Assembly: GCA_963777725.1 (NCBI GenBank)
Contig: CAVZRR010000009.1
Coordinates: 1-64,000 of the forward strand
Length of the DNA: 64,000 nucleotides
Reading direction: 5' to 3'
From: RPQJ01 sp963777725
GTDB taxonomy: Bacteria > Pseudomonadota > Gammaproteobacteria > Steroidobacterales > Steroidobacteraceae
The notes beneath the pieces were generated by a model. The model did no database searches. It was not told where the DNA came from and was given only the letters and a program-made list of their open reading frames with translations. This document shows, in pieces, positions 1-9,075 of this stretch. Every line of letters begins with the position of its first letter. Position 1 is the first letter of the stretch. Made by a program: the position numbers and the translations under genes.

Positions 1-1104
1 ATCGATCGGCGCGAGGTGTCCGTCGGCGTGAGCTGCGGCGTTGCGACCTATCCGGATGACGGCCGCGACGCGACGTCGCTGCTGCGCGCGGCGGACGTCG
101 CGCTGTTCCGCGCGAAGGAACTCGGCCGCAATCGGCTCTGCGTCCACGACCCGTCCATGCTCGTGCGGGCGTCAAACCGCTTCCGCGTGGAGCAGGCCCT
201 GCGCAAGGCGATCGAGGGCGGGGACTTCGTGCTCCACTACCAGCCGCAGGTGTGCCTCGGCAGGCAGCGCACGACCGCGGTCGAGGCCTTGCTGCGCTGG
301 CGGCGCAGCGACAACCAGATCGTATCGGCCGGTGAGTTCATCGAGATCGCCGAGCAGTCCGGCCTGATGCTCGACCTGAACGACTGGATCCTCGAGACGG
401 CGGCCGCGGCGGTCAGCAAGTGGCGCAGCGGTGGCTGGCCGGATGCGCGCGTCGCAATCAACGTATCGGCGCAGCAGTTCGTGACCGGAAATTTCCTTGC
501 GGACATCGAGCGCCTGCTCGCCCGGCACGGCCTGCCGCCCGACGCGATCGAACTCGAGCTGACGGAAACGATGCTGCAGACAGGCGCCGTGACCGTCGAA
601 GCGCTGCACGGACTGCGGATGCTCAACGTGGACACCGCGCTCGACGATTTCGGCACCGGCTTTTCGTCGCTGACGTCGATCGAGCAACTGCCGCTCAGCC
701 GGGTCAAGCTCGATCGCAGCGTGATCGCCGAGGTGGACAGCAACCCCCGCTCGGCCGCGATCGTGCACTCCATGATCGGCCTTTGCCGCAACCTGGGCCT
801 GCAGGTGACGATCGAGGGCGTCGAGCGACCTGCTCAGCTCAACTTCCTCGCGGCCTGCGGCGAGGTTTCGGTGCAGGGCTTCCTGATTGCGAGGCCGGCC
901 GAAGAGTCCGCGATCATCGGCCTCGTGCGCGATACACGCGGCCACCTCGATTCGCCGCTCAAGGCCGCGCAGCAGGCCCCGGCCGCCACCGTCGAGGACG
1001 ATCTCACCAGTTCGGTGCGAATGCTGCGCGGCCGCCGCCGCACTCACCGAGGTGAGTTCAACCGAAGATCGCCGCAAGCGCGCCGTCGAGCTTCGGGTAC
1101 TTGA
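1..1104 (+). CDS. GGDEF-EAL family c-di-GMP phosphodiesterase, 5' end outside window
   Basis: The frame is already open at base 1, so the start lies outside the window. Counting codons from base 1, the first ~50 residues are the C-terminal tail of a GGDEF domain (SVGVSCGVATYP, then a KELGRNR-like end), followed by a full EAL domain at about 60-300. The residues expected of an active phosphodiesterase are present: EALLRW, an Asn in INVSAQQF, Glu in LELTE, DDFGTG, Lys in VKLD, EGVE and the final VQGF. This predicts hydrolysis of c-di-GMP to pGpG; whether the GGDEF half is active cannot be judged. The last ~30 residues are basic and low complexity, and they overlap the convergent epimerase gene by 47 bp, so the true C-terminus may be shorter. 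Confidence 0.9.
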   Translation: MDRREVSVGVSCGVATYPDDGRDATSLLRAADVALFRAKELGRNRLCVHDPSMLVRASNRFRVEQALRKAIEGGDFVLHYQPQVCLGRQRTTAVEALLRWRRSDNQIVSAGEFIEIAEQSGLMLDLNDWILETAAAAVSKWRSGGWPDARVAINVSAQQFVTGNFLADIERLLARHGLPPDAIELELTETMLQTGAVTVEALHGLRMLNVDTALDDFGTGFSSLTSIEQLPLSRVKLDRSVIAEVDSNPRSAAIVHSMIGLCRNLGLQVTIEGVERPAQLNFLAACGEVSVQGFLIARPAEESAIIGLVRDTRGHLDSPLKAAQQAPAATVEDDLTSSVRMLRGRRRTHRGEFNRRSPQARRRASGT

Positions 1105-1947
1105 ACTTGAAGCCTTCGTCCAGCAGCCGCCTGGGCAGCATCCGGTCGCTGACCAGCAGCAACTCCGACATCTCGCCGAACAGCAGCTTGAGCGCCGCCT
1201 CGGGCATGGGCAGCACCGTCGGCCGGCCAGAGCGCCTTGCCCAGCGCCCGCGTGAACTCGGCGTTGGTGACCGGATTGGGCGCCCCGGCGTTGTACGGGC
1301 CGCGGGCCTGCGGATTCTCCAGCAGCCACTGGCCGATCGCCGCGATGTCCTCGCGATGAATCCACGGGAAATAGTGGCGCCCGTCACCGAGCCGGCCGCC
1401 CGCGCCCATGCGGAAGGCCGGCAGCATCTTCGCGAGCGCGCCGCCGCCACGGTCGAGCACGACGCCGATGCGCATCACGCAGACGCGCACACCGAGCGCA
1501 CTCGCCTTCCCGGCTTCGCGCTCCCAGGCCGCGCACAGCTCGTGCGTGAAGCCCGGAGTCGGCGGCGTGTCCTCGTGGATCGGCCGGTCGCCCTGCTCGC
1601 CGTAGTAGCCGACCGCGGAAGCTGAAACCAGCACCGGCGGCGGCTGTCGCGCACGGCCCATCCATTCGACCAGTCGCGCCGTGATGTGCACACGGGAGTC
1701 CAGCAACAGCTTCTTGCGACTCTCCGTCCAGCGCGCGTCGCCGATCGGTGCGCCGGCCAGGTTGATCACTCCACCGAAGTCAGCCGCGTCGAACTCGTCG
1801 AGCCGCGTCGCGGCCGAACGGGCGCCCTCCGGCAGTCGTCGCGTTCGACTGGCGCGTCAGGATCACGACCTCGTGGCCTGCCGCCGCCAGCCGCGGGCAC
1901 AGTGCATGACCGACGAACCCCGTGCCACCCGTGATGAGAACTTGCAT
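1058..1947 (-). CDS. TIGR01777-type NAD(P)-dependent epimerase (YfcH-like), two frameshifts
   Basis: An SDR-family sugar-nucleotide-type epimerase of the YfcH/TIGR01777 group, usually about 300 residues. The start MQVLITGGTGFVG at 1947 gives the Rossmann GGTGFVG nucleotide motif. The middle segment carries VINLAGAPIGDARW and SASAVGYYG (the SDR Tyr region). The C-terminal DUF1731 piece reads LPMPEAALKLLFGEMSELL. The three pieces lie in three frames. The sense strand needs one extra base removed near 1837 (after AACGCGACG) and one near 1225 (TGGCCGG read as TGGCGG) to give a continuous protein. All parts remain well conserved, which favours sequencing error over decay. The physiological substrate of this family is unknown. 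Confidence 0.85.
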
Positions 1948-1994
1948 CGTGACCACCCCTGTCGCGCGGCAGGCAACAATGGATTCACCGCGAG

Positions 1995-3623
1995 CTACTG
2001 CGGCACGGTCACCGCACCACCCGGGAGCGTGTAGCCGACCGATGCACCGGGACCGACCGGCAGGTCGAAGAATACCCAGCCCGCGGTCATCAGCAGACCG
2101 ATCACGAGGAACCCCAGGGAGATACGGCAACATCGCGGCGATCAGGCTGCCCATGCCGAAGCCGGGGACCCAGCGCTGGCAGAACACCAGCACCAGCGGG
2201 AAATAGACCAGCAAGGGCGTGATCGGGTTGGTCACGCTGTCCCCCATGCGAAAGGCCGCGGTGGTCATCTCCGGCGAAATCCCGAGCAGCATCAGCATCG
2301 GCACCAGCACGGGTGCGAGCATTCCCCACTTCGCGCTGGCCGAACCGATCACGAGATTGATGCTCGCGCCCAGCACGACGATGCGCCGCGACCAGGACCG
2401 GCGCAGGCAACTCCAGCTGGCCCAGGCCCGCGGCCCCGTTGATGGCCAGGATGACGCCGAGGTTCGACCAGTTGAAGAGCGCGACGAAATGCGCGGCAAC
2501 GAAGGCCATGACGATGTAGTAGGACATGCTGGCCATGCCCTCGCTGATCATGCGGATCTCGTCGCGATGGCTGCGATTCACGCCGGCCGCACGGCCATAG
2601 GCCACGCCGGTGACCAGGAACAGCAGGAAGAAGGCAGCCACCAGGCTCTGGAAGAACGGTTGCAGCGACTTGATGCCTCCGCCGTTCTCGGCCGCGGCCT
2701 CGTCGAACAGCGGCGCGCCGCCCCCGACTCCGGACCAGACCGCCGGCCAGACGAGCAGCGCGAACAGCAGGACGACGACGAGGGCGCCGACGCTCGCAGC
2801 GCGCAGGCCGCGCTTCTCGGCGGCGGTCAGGTCCGTGCCCACGGCGGCGACGGGCGCCTCGGCCGTCGGCGTCCACTCGCCGAAGCGCGGCGCCACGACG
2901 CGCTCGGTGATGAACCAGCCGAGCGGCACCATGAAGAACGTCATGCCGGCGATGAAGTACCAGTTGCCCGCGATGTTCATCTTCCAGTCGGGCGCGAGCA
3001 GCTGCGCGGCGGGCTCGGTGATGCCGAGCAGCAGCGCATCGAGCTGGCCCGGCAGCAGGTTCGCGGAGAATCCGCCGGCGACGCCCGCAAACGACGCCGC
3101 GATGCCGACGATCGGATGCCGCCCGGCGGCCGCATACAACGCGCCGGCGAGCGGGATCATGACCACGAAAGCTGCGTCGGCGGCCTGGTTGGCCATGACC
3201 GACACGAAGATGACGATCGGCGTGAGCCAGGACTGTCGGGGCGCCCCTGACGGCGGCACGCATCGCTGCGCCGGCGAGTCCGGTGCGCTCGGCCAGGCCT
3301 GCGCCGAGCATCACGAGCAGCACGTAGCCCAGCGGCGCGAATCCCGTCAGCGTGCGCGGCATCTCGACGAACAGGCGTTCGAGATTGCTGCTGGAGAGCA
3401 GGCTGGTCGCGCGAATGTGCTGCTGGGTGACCGGGTTCACCGCTTCCCACCCCGCGGCGGCGCCGACGGCGCTCAGTACGATCACCGCGGCGATCAGCCA
3501 GACGAAGATCAGCACCGGGTCCGGAAGACGGTTGCCCGCGCGCTCGATCGCGTCGAGCACGCGCTGCCCGCGCGTGACGCGGCGCTGCACGGGCGCGTCC
3601 GCTGCCACGGACGGGCGCGTCAA
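1995..3623 (-). CDS. abgT: AbgT family aminobenzoyl-glutamate/dicarboxylate transporter, three frameshifts
   Basis: A multi-spanning AbgT-family permease, about 510 residues when joined. Family signatures are LDAIERAGNRLPDPVLIF near the N-terminus, IAGNWYFIAGMTFFMVPLGW mid-protein, INLVIGSASAKWGMLAPV and GDSVTNPITPLLVYFPLVL near the C-terminus. The reading frame changes near 3245, near 2390 (GCGGCG then an extra C before ATCGTC) and near 2115 (TAT then an extra C before TCCCTG); each is fixed by removing one base. The start is uncertain: TTG at 3623 overlaps the stop of the upstream M20 gene, and GTG at 3608 or 3590 are alternatives. It forms an operon with that hydrolase, the usual partner in p-aminobenzoyl-glutamate uptake and cleavage, though AbgT proteins also export sulfonamides. 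Confidence 0.88.
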
Positions 3624-4828
3624 CGAATCGCGCCGCGCGGCGGGCTCGCCAACCAGGCCTCCGCCATTCGCACCCAGGCGCTGCCGCCCAGCGGGATCAG
3701 GTCGTCGTTGAAGTCGTAGCTCGGGTTGTGAAGCATGCAGGGACCCAGGCCGTGACCGCCCTCGCGATGCTCGCCGTCGCCATTGCCGATCAGGAAATAG
3801 CAGCCCGGAATGGCTTGCAGGAAGTAACTGAAGTCCTCGGCGCCCATCGTCGGCCGGAAATCGAGCACGTTCTGCGCGCCGACCACCTCGCCGAGCACGC
3901 GGCGAGCGAAGTCGGTCTCGGCCACGTGATTGACGGTGGCCGGGTACTGGCGCCGGAACTCGAACTCGCATTGCGCCTCGAAAGCCGCGCAGGTCGCCTC
4001 GGCGATCGTCTTCATGCGCCGTTCGATCAGTTCCAGCACTTCGTTCGTGAACGTGCGGACCGTGCCCTCGACGACGCAATCGTCCGGCACGACGTTGACG
4101 GCCTCACCCGCGTGGATCTTGGTCACCGAGATCACGCCGGTGTCGAGCGGATGCTTGTTGCGCGTGAGGATGTTCTGGAACGCCTGCACCATCTGGCACG
4201 CGGCCGGCACCGGATCGATGCCGTTGTGCGGCATCGCCGCGTGTGCGCCCTTGCCGCGGATCGCGATCCTGAACACGTTGCTCGAGGCGAACGCGGGGCC
4301 GGCGCAGAGCGCGAACTGGCCGACCGCGAGCCCCGGCCAGTTGTGGGCGCCGAAGATCGCCTCCATCGGGAAGCGCTCGAACAGGCCGTCCTTGATCATC
4401 TCCCGCGCGCCGCCGCCGCCCTCCTCGGCCGGCTGGAACACGAGGTACACCGTGCCGTCGAAGTTGCGGTGCTTCGCCAGGTGCTTCGCGGCCGCGAGCA
4501 GCATGGCCGTGTGGCCGTCGTGCCCGCAGGCGTGCATCCGGCCGGCGTGCCGGCTCGCGTGGCCGAAGCGGTTGTGCTCCGTCATCGGCAGCGCGTCGAT
4601 GTCGGCGCGCAGGCCGACGGCCCGGTTCGAGGTGCCGTTGCGGACGATCCCCACGACCCCGGTCGTGCCGAGCCCGCGATGCACTTCGATGCCCCAGTCC
4701 GTGAGCTTGCTGGCGATCAGGTCCGACGTCCGTACTTCCTCGAAGCACAGCTCGGGATGGGCGTGGAGGTCGCGGCGCACGGCCGCAATGGACGTCGCGT
4801 CCGCGACGATCGATTCGATCAGCTGCAT
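3620..4828 (-). CDS. M20D family amidohydrolase (HipO/AbgA/AbgB-like)
   Basis: An intact 402-residue zinc-dependent aminoacyl/acyl-amino acid hydrolase of the M20D group (hippurate hydrolase, IAA-amino acid hydrolase, AbgA/AbgB). Metal and catalytic motifs are visible: HAHPELCFEE near residue 21, GLRADIDALPM, HACGHDGHTAM at about 99-109, QPAEEGGGGA with the catalytic Glu pair, GAHNWPG, the dimerisation-domain GKGAHAAMPHNGIDP, and a C-terminal LHNPSYDFND with the last metal His. It has no signal peptide and is presumably cytoplasmic. The downstream AbgT gene starts at or just after its stop, suggesting a transported N-acyl amino acid (p-aminobenzoyl-glutamate or a similar conjugate) as substrate; the exact substrate is inferred. 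Confidence 0.9.
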   Translation of the reverse strand: MQLIESIVADATSIAAVRRDLHAHPELCFEEVRTSDLIASKLTDWGIEVHRGLGTTGVVGIVRNGTSNRAVGLRADIDALPMTEHNRFGHASRHAGRMHACGHDGHTAMLLAAAKHLAKHRNFDGTVYLVFQPAEEGGGGAREMIKDGLFERFPMEAIFGAHNWPGLAVGQFALCAGPAFASSNVFRIAIRGKGAHAAMPHNGIDPVPAACQMVQAFQNILTRNKHPLDTGVISVTKIHAGEAVNVVPDDCVVEGTVRTFTNEVLELIERRMKTIAEATCAAFEAQCEFEFRRQYPATVNHVAETDFARRVLGEVVGAQNVLDFRPTMGAEDFSYFLQAIPGCYFLIGNGDGEHREGGHGLGPCMLHNPSYDFNDDLIPLGGSAWVRMAEAWLASPPRGAIR

Positions 4829-4858
4829 CCGGTCGGTTCCCTGTGAGTCCGTCGTCGA

Positions 4859-6356
4859 TTATGCCCGGACCGTGGGCTTGACGTTCGCATTGAGCCTGAA
4901 AAGGTTGCCCGGGTCGTACTTGTTCTTGACCTCGACGAGCCGCCCGATGTTGCCCTGGTAGTTCTCGTCCACCTGCCGTTGCGGCTCGTTCGCGACCTCG
5001 TTCGTGTAGTAACCGTCGGTGTGGCGCTGCAGCTTCGACCAGTAGTCCTTGACGTACTTCACGTGCGGTGCGCCGTCGCGCTCGATGTCCCAGGTGACGA
5101 CGGCGAACATGTTGAGCCTCGAGCGGCGGTGCGGAAACGCCGTCGCGTCCGGCGCCACGCGGCCGATCGCGCCACCGGAGTGCTGGAAGAAGACGACCGT
5201 GCCGCGCTGCGGGTCCGGCTGGAAGCCATCGATCAGCGTCGCGACCAGCTCCGGCGGGAAGCCGTTGATGAAGCCCGACTTGAGATACTCGCCCCGGTTG
5301 CGCGGGTCGGTGATGTCGGAGCTGCGCTGCAGCTTCACGTAGTCGACCGATGCGATGGAGTCATTGAGCGGCTGCCCCAGCTTGCGCAGCGGCGCCAGCA
5401 CGCGATCCGCGTCCCCGGCAGGCCCGGAATAGCAGACGCTGATGATGAAGGCGCCGTCCTTGCCACCGGCCGGCGAGTGCATGACCGCGTCGCAATACAG
5501 GTCGTCCGGCGCTTCGAGGCTGTAGGTCGAGTAGAAATCGAGCAGCTCGCGCGCGCGCGCGATCGGGAACACCACGTCGCCGCCGATGACCTGCCGCTGC
5601 ATCGGATGCAGGCCAAACTCGAAGGACGTGACGACGCCGAAGTTGCCGCCGCCGCCACGGACGCCCCAGAACAGGTCGGGATTCTCCTCGGCGCTGGCGT
5701 GCAGCAATCGCCCGTCGGCGGTGACGATGTCGACGCCCATGCACGTTATCGAGCGCGAGCCCGAATCGCCGCGCGAGCCGGCCGAAACCCGCGCCGAGCG
5801 TGAGTCCGCCCACGCCCGTATGCGACACCGTGCCCGCCGTCGTCACGAGTCCCAGCGCCATCGCCTCGTGATCGAGCTCGCCGAGCAGGCTGCCGCCGGC
5901 GACGTAGGCGGTGCGAGCCAGCGGATCGACGCGCACGCCCCTGAAGCGGGACAGGTCGATCTGCATGCCGCCGTCGCAAGTCGACTTGCCGGCGTAACTG
6001 TGCCCGCCGCACTTCACCGCGAGCAGCAGGCCGTGATCGCGCGCGAAGCTGACCGCCGTCCGCACGTCGGCCGTGCCGCTCGGTTGCACGACCAGGGCGG
6101 GATGTTTGTCGATGGAGCCGTTCAGGACCCGCCGCGCCTCGTCATAGCCCGGCTGGCCCGGCAGCAGCAGCGCACCGCGCAAGCTGTCGCGAAGTTCCTG
6201 CAACGCGGACTTGGCGAGCGAAACTTTGGCGCCGCTGCCGGTCACGGCTTCGATGTCACCAGCGATCGGCGCCATCGCGGCCAGGGCACGAGTGTTGACG
6301 ACCGACGTCGCGAGCGCGGCCGCCAGCGACGACATGAAGAAATCACGTCGATTCAT
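4859..6356 (-). CDS. Tat-exported FAD-binding (BBE-type) oxidoreductase, one frameshift
   Basis: A berberine-bridge/VAO-type flavin oxidase of about 498 residues when joined. The N-terminus MNRRDFFMSSLAAALATS is a twin-arginine signal ending near ALA. KCGGHSYAG holds the His used for 8-alpha covalent FAD attachment. The second attachment Cys found in bicovalent BBE enzymes (a GLACDN-like site) is Leu here (GLALDN), so flavinylation is probably monocovalent. The frame changes near 5740: GTG-C-ATGGGC read without the C gives a continuous LALDNVMGVDIV. The C-terminal BBE domain (NYQGN...RLVEVKNKYDPGNLF) is complete. It is monocistronic, and its substrate (alcohol or sugar) is unknown. Confidence 0.85.
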
Positions 6357-6508
6357 GGTCGATCCCCCTGCGGATCCGGTTCTTGTAATGCGCCGGAGAA
6401 TACGCCGGCGGGGGAGCAAGTCCAACTGCGGCGCCCTGGGGTACTCGACGAGACCAGCTCGGCCGGCGGATTATTGCACTGCGGGAGACCCGGCTTCAGA
6501 TCCGACAT

Positions 6509-6526
6509 TTTCCGTGCCTGCGGAAA
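6509..6526. promoter_or_regulatory. Inverted repeat upstream of the bufferin operon
   Basis: TTTCCG-N6-CGGAAA, followed 4 nt later by another TTTCCG at 6531-6536. It lies about 110 bp upstream of bufA in the divergent gap between the flavin oxidase and the bufferin operon. The symmetry suits a dimeric repressor or activator site. No regulator is assigned, and no clear -35/-10 pair was identified. Confidence 0.35.
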
Positions 6527-6633
6527 CAATTTCCGCACTCCGCCGGGTCTACTCGAACGCAATGTCGCTGCACGGGCCCGGACCGCGCTCGCGACAGTGC
6601 GCGATTCCTCAAACACGCAATGGAGAGAAAACG

Positions 6634-6900
6634 ATGAGCATCAAGACTCTGGCGATTGCTGCTGCGGTCAGCAGCCTGCTGACGATGGGCGCCATGGACA
6701 CGGCCTCGGCGGGCGAGAAGGCCGACAAGGAGAAGTGCTACGGCGTCGCGATGGCCGGCAAGAACGACTGCGCGGCCAACGGCCACTCGTGCGCCGGCCA
6801 GTCCACGATGGACAAGGACCCGACCGAGTGGAAGTACGTGCCGAAGGGCGAGTGCGAGAAGATGGGCGGCACGACCGCCGCTGGCAAGAAGGCGATGTAA
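6634..6900 (+). CDS. bufA: Bufferin precursor, BufA/DUF2282 family
   Basis: An 88-residue secreted peptide precursor. Residues 1-26 form a signal peptide ending TASA. The mature part has the DUF2282 pattern of four Cys: KCYGVA, NDCAANGHSC and GEC, plus the W-KYVPKG stretch. The start at 6634 follows GGAGAG. BufA proteins are ribosomally made peptides whose Cys residues are oxidised by the MNIO enzyme BufB with its partner BufC, giving thiooxazole-type groups that bind copper in the periplasm (family knowledge). It is the first gene of a tight operon with bufB (5 nt gap), bufC and doxX. All four Cys are present, so the precursor looks functional. Confidence 0.93.
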   Translation: MSIKTLAIAAAVSSLLTMGAMDTASAGEKADKEKCYGVAMAGKNDCAANGHSCAGQSTMDKDPTEWKYVPKGECEKMGGTTAAGKKAM

Positions 6901-6904
6901 GAGA

Positions 6905-7783
6905 ATGAATCGGGACGTACGCGCTGCTGGCCGTGGTCCCGTCGGACCGATCCCGGTATCCGCCGGGATCGGTCTGCGTTCGGCGCACCACGAATCGCTG
7001 GTGCGTGAGCGCCCGGCCGTGGGCTGGATCGAGGCCCACACGGAGAACTATTTCCACGACGGCGGCCCGCAGTTGCTCGCGCTCGAGCGCGCGCGGGCGC
7101 TGTATCCGTTGAGCCTGCACGGCGTCGGGCTGGGCCTCGGCTCGGCCGCGCCCCTGGACCGCGAGCACCTCCGGCGCGTGAAGCGCGCCATCGATCGCTT
7201 CGAGCCTGCGCTCGTCAGCGAGCACGCCTGCTGGGGGCATTCGGGCGGCGAACACTTCAACGACCTGCTGCCGCTGCCGCAGACGGAGGAAGCCCTGCGA
7301 CACCTCGCGTCCCGGGTGCGCGAAGTGCAGGACGTGCTCGGCCGGCAGATCCTGGTCGAGAACCTGAGCAGCTACCTGGCCTTCACGTCTTCGCAGCTCA
7401 CCGAGTGGGAGTTCCTGTCGGCGCTGGTCGAGGAGTCCGGCTGCGGGCTGCTGCTCGACGTGAACAACATCTTCGTCAATTCGGTCAATCTCGGGCTGGA
7501 CCCGCTGCAATACATCGCCGGCGTGCCGCCAGCCGCTGTCCAGGAGATGCACCTCGCCGGCCATCTCCGCAAGCAGGTCGGCCAGCGCGTACTGCTGATC
7601 GATGACCACGGCTCCGCCGTGTGTCCGGACGTCTGGCGCCTGTTCGAGGCGGCGTTGCGGCGCTTCGGACCCGTCCCGACGCTGATCGAATGGGACACCG
7701 ACGTGCCTGCGCTCGATGTCCTGGTGGCCGAAGCGGCATTGGCCGACCGATACCTGGAGCGAGCCCGTGAACTCGCCGCCTGA
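6905..7783 (+). CDS. bufB: DUF692 multinuclear iron oxidase BufB
   Basis: A 292-residue MNIO (DUF692) enzyme with a TIM-barrel fold; family members use two or three iron ions to modify Cys in the partner peptide. Likely metal ligands and conserved motifs are GIGLRSAHHE, EAHTENYF, LHGVGLGLGS, VSEHACW, LVENLS, LLLDVNNIFVN, EMHLAGH, DDHG and IEWD. The length is typical. The gene sits 5 nt after bufA and overlaps the GTG start of bufC by 17 nt, so it is probably co-translated with it. Frame and motifs are intact. Identification rests on both the motifs and the characteristic gene order. Confidence 0.93.
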   Translation: MNRDVRAAGRGPVGPIPVSAGIGLRSAHHESLVRERPAVGWIEAHTENYFHDGGPQLLALERARALYPLSLHGVGLGLGSAAPLDREHLRRVKRAIDRFEPALVSEHACWGHSGGEHFNDLLPLPQTEEALRHLASRVREVQDVLGRQILVENLSSYLAFTSSQLTEWEFLSALVEESGCGLLLDVNNIFVNSVNLGLDPLQYIAGVPPAAVQEMHLAGHLRKQVGQRVLLIDDHGSAVCPDVWRLFEAALRRFGPVPTLIEWDTDVPALDVLVAEAALADRYLERARELAA

Positions 7784-8586
7784 GCCCACGAACCTCGCCA
7801 AGCTGCAGGCGCGCTTTGCGGCTGCGCTTCGCGGCCCGGGTCATGACGGCGAAACGACCGATCCGGCACTGATCGCCGGAATCGTCGACGACGGGCTCGA
7901 CGCCGGCTGCGCGATTGAACCTGTATCGCAACAACACGCGCGCAATGTTCGTGGGCGCGCTTGAGCGCGGCTTTCCCGTCATCGTGCGGCGCGTCGGTGA
8001 CGGCTACTTCCACCGGCTGGCCGCGGAGTACCGCGATGCGCATCCTTCGCGCAGCGGCGACCTGCACTGGATCGGGGAGAGTTTCCCGGCGTGGCTTGCG
8101 GTCCGCCTCGCGGGCACGGAATACGGCTGGTTGGCCGATCTCGCACGACTCGAGTGGGCCTGCGAGGAAGTGCTGGTCGCTGCCGACGTGCCTGCGATTT
8201 CGATCGAGGCGCTCGGCGGAGTCGCCCCGGAGGTGCTGCCACAGGTACGGATTCGGCTGCAGCCGGCCCTGCGCTGCGTCAGTTCCGCGTATCCGGTGTG
8301 GTCCGTCTGGCGTGCGAATCAACCCGATCAACCTGGTGGCGCAGTGGCCGCGGATCGCGGCGCCGAGCACGTGATCGTCACCCGCGCCGACGACCGTCCT
8401 GTACTGCACCTGCGGCCGGAAGCCGAAGTGCGTTTCGTCGCAGCGTTGTCCGCAGGCGCTGGCCTGCAGGATGCGCTCGAAGAATCATCCTTGCCCGTCG
8501 AGGACCTGCCGCAGGCGCTGGCCTGGCTCTTCCAGAACGGACTCGTCGTTGCGCTCGAAGCCCCTGCCCCCGGAGAAGAAGCATGA
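7767..8586 (+). CDS. bufC: DUF2063 partner protein BufC, one frameshift
   Basis: The DUF2063 (putative DNA-binding/RRE-like) protein that presents the bufferin peptide to BufB. The N-terminal piece starts at GTG 7767 (VNSPPEPTNLAKLQARFAAA) and runs to DDGLDAG. The main piece continues RLNLYRNNTRAMFVGALE, RRVGDGYFHRLA, HWIGESFPAWL and LADLARLEWA. One extra base near 7908 (GGC-T-GCGCGA) separates the two; without it the text reads DAGARLNLYRNN as in the family. Its stop overlaps the doxX start (ATGA). About 272 residues when joined, a normal length. Confidence 0.87.
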
Positions 8587-9053
8587 CTCTCGCCGCTCGG
8601 CTGCATCATTTCAACGACTTTGCCGAGCGCGCCGCGCGACTGCTGGTGGCACCGCTGCTCCTCGTCACCCGGGTCTACGTCGCCTGGCAGTTCCTGAAGT
8701 CGGGCTGGCTCAAGATTGCAGACTGGGAGACGACGCAGTTCCTGTTCGAGGAGGAGTACAAGGTGCCGCTGGTCTCGCCGATGCTGGCCGCCTTGGGCGG
8801 CACATTCGGCGAACTGGTCTTCCCGGTGCTGCTGATCCTCGGTTTGCTGACCCGTTACGCCGCCGCCGGACTGTTCGCAGTCAACATCATGGCAGTGGTC
8901 TCCTACGCGCACGTGCTGCTCGGCGAGGGGTTCGAGGCCGCGCTCGGACAGCATTACCTGTGGGGCCTGATGCTGCTGGTCGTCCTGGTGTTCGGACCTG
9001 GCCGGCTGTCGGTCGACGCGTGGCTGAAGGCCAGCGGGGGAAAAGCCCGCTAG
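8583..9053 (+). CDS. DoxX family membrane protein of the bufferin operon
   Basis: A 156-residue inner-membrane protein with four hydrophobic segments (LLVAPLLLVTRVYVAWQF, the GELVFPVLLILGLLTRY region, FAVNIMAVVSYAHVLL, YLWGLMLLVVLVFGPG). It shows the DoxX signatures FLKSGWLKI and GPGRLSVD. The start ATG overlaps the bufC stop by 4 nt. DoxX proteins are regular companions of bufferin operons and may supply redox or membrane functions to the pathway; the exact role is not established. Confidence 0.9.
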   Translation: MTLAARLHHFNDFAERAARLLVAPLLLVTRVYVAWQFLKSGWLKIADWETTQFLFEEEYKVPLVSPMLAALGGTFGELVFPVLLILGLLTRYAAAGLFAVNIMAVVSYAHVLLGEGFEAALGQHYLWGLMLLVVLVFGPGRLSVDAWLKASGGKAR

Positions 9054-9075
9054 CACTTCAGCCCCGGCCGACGCC

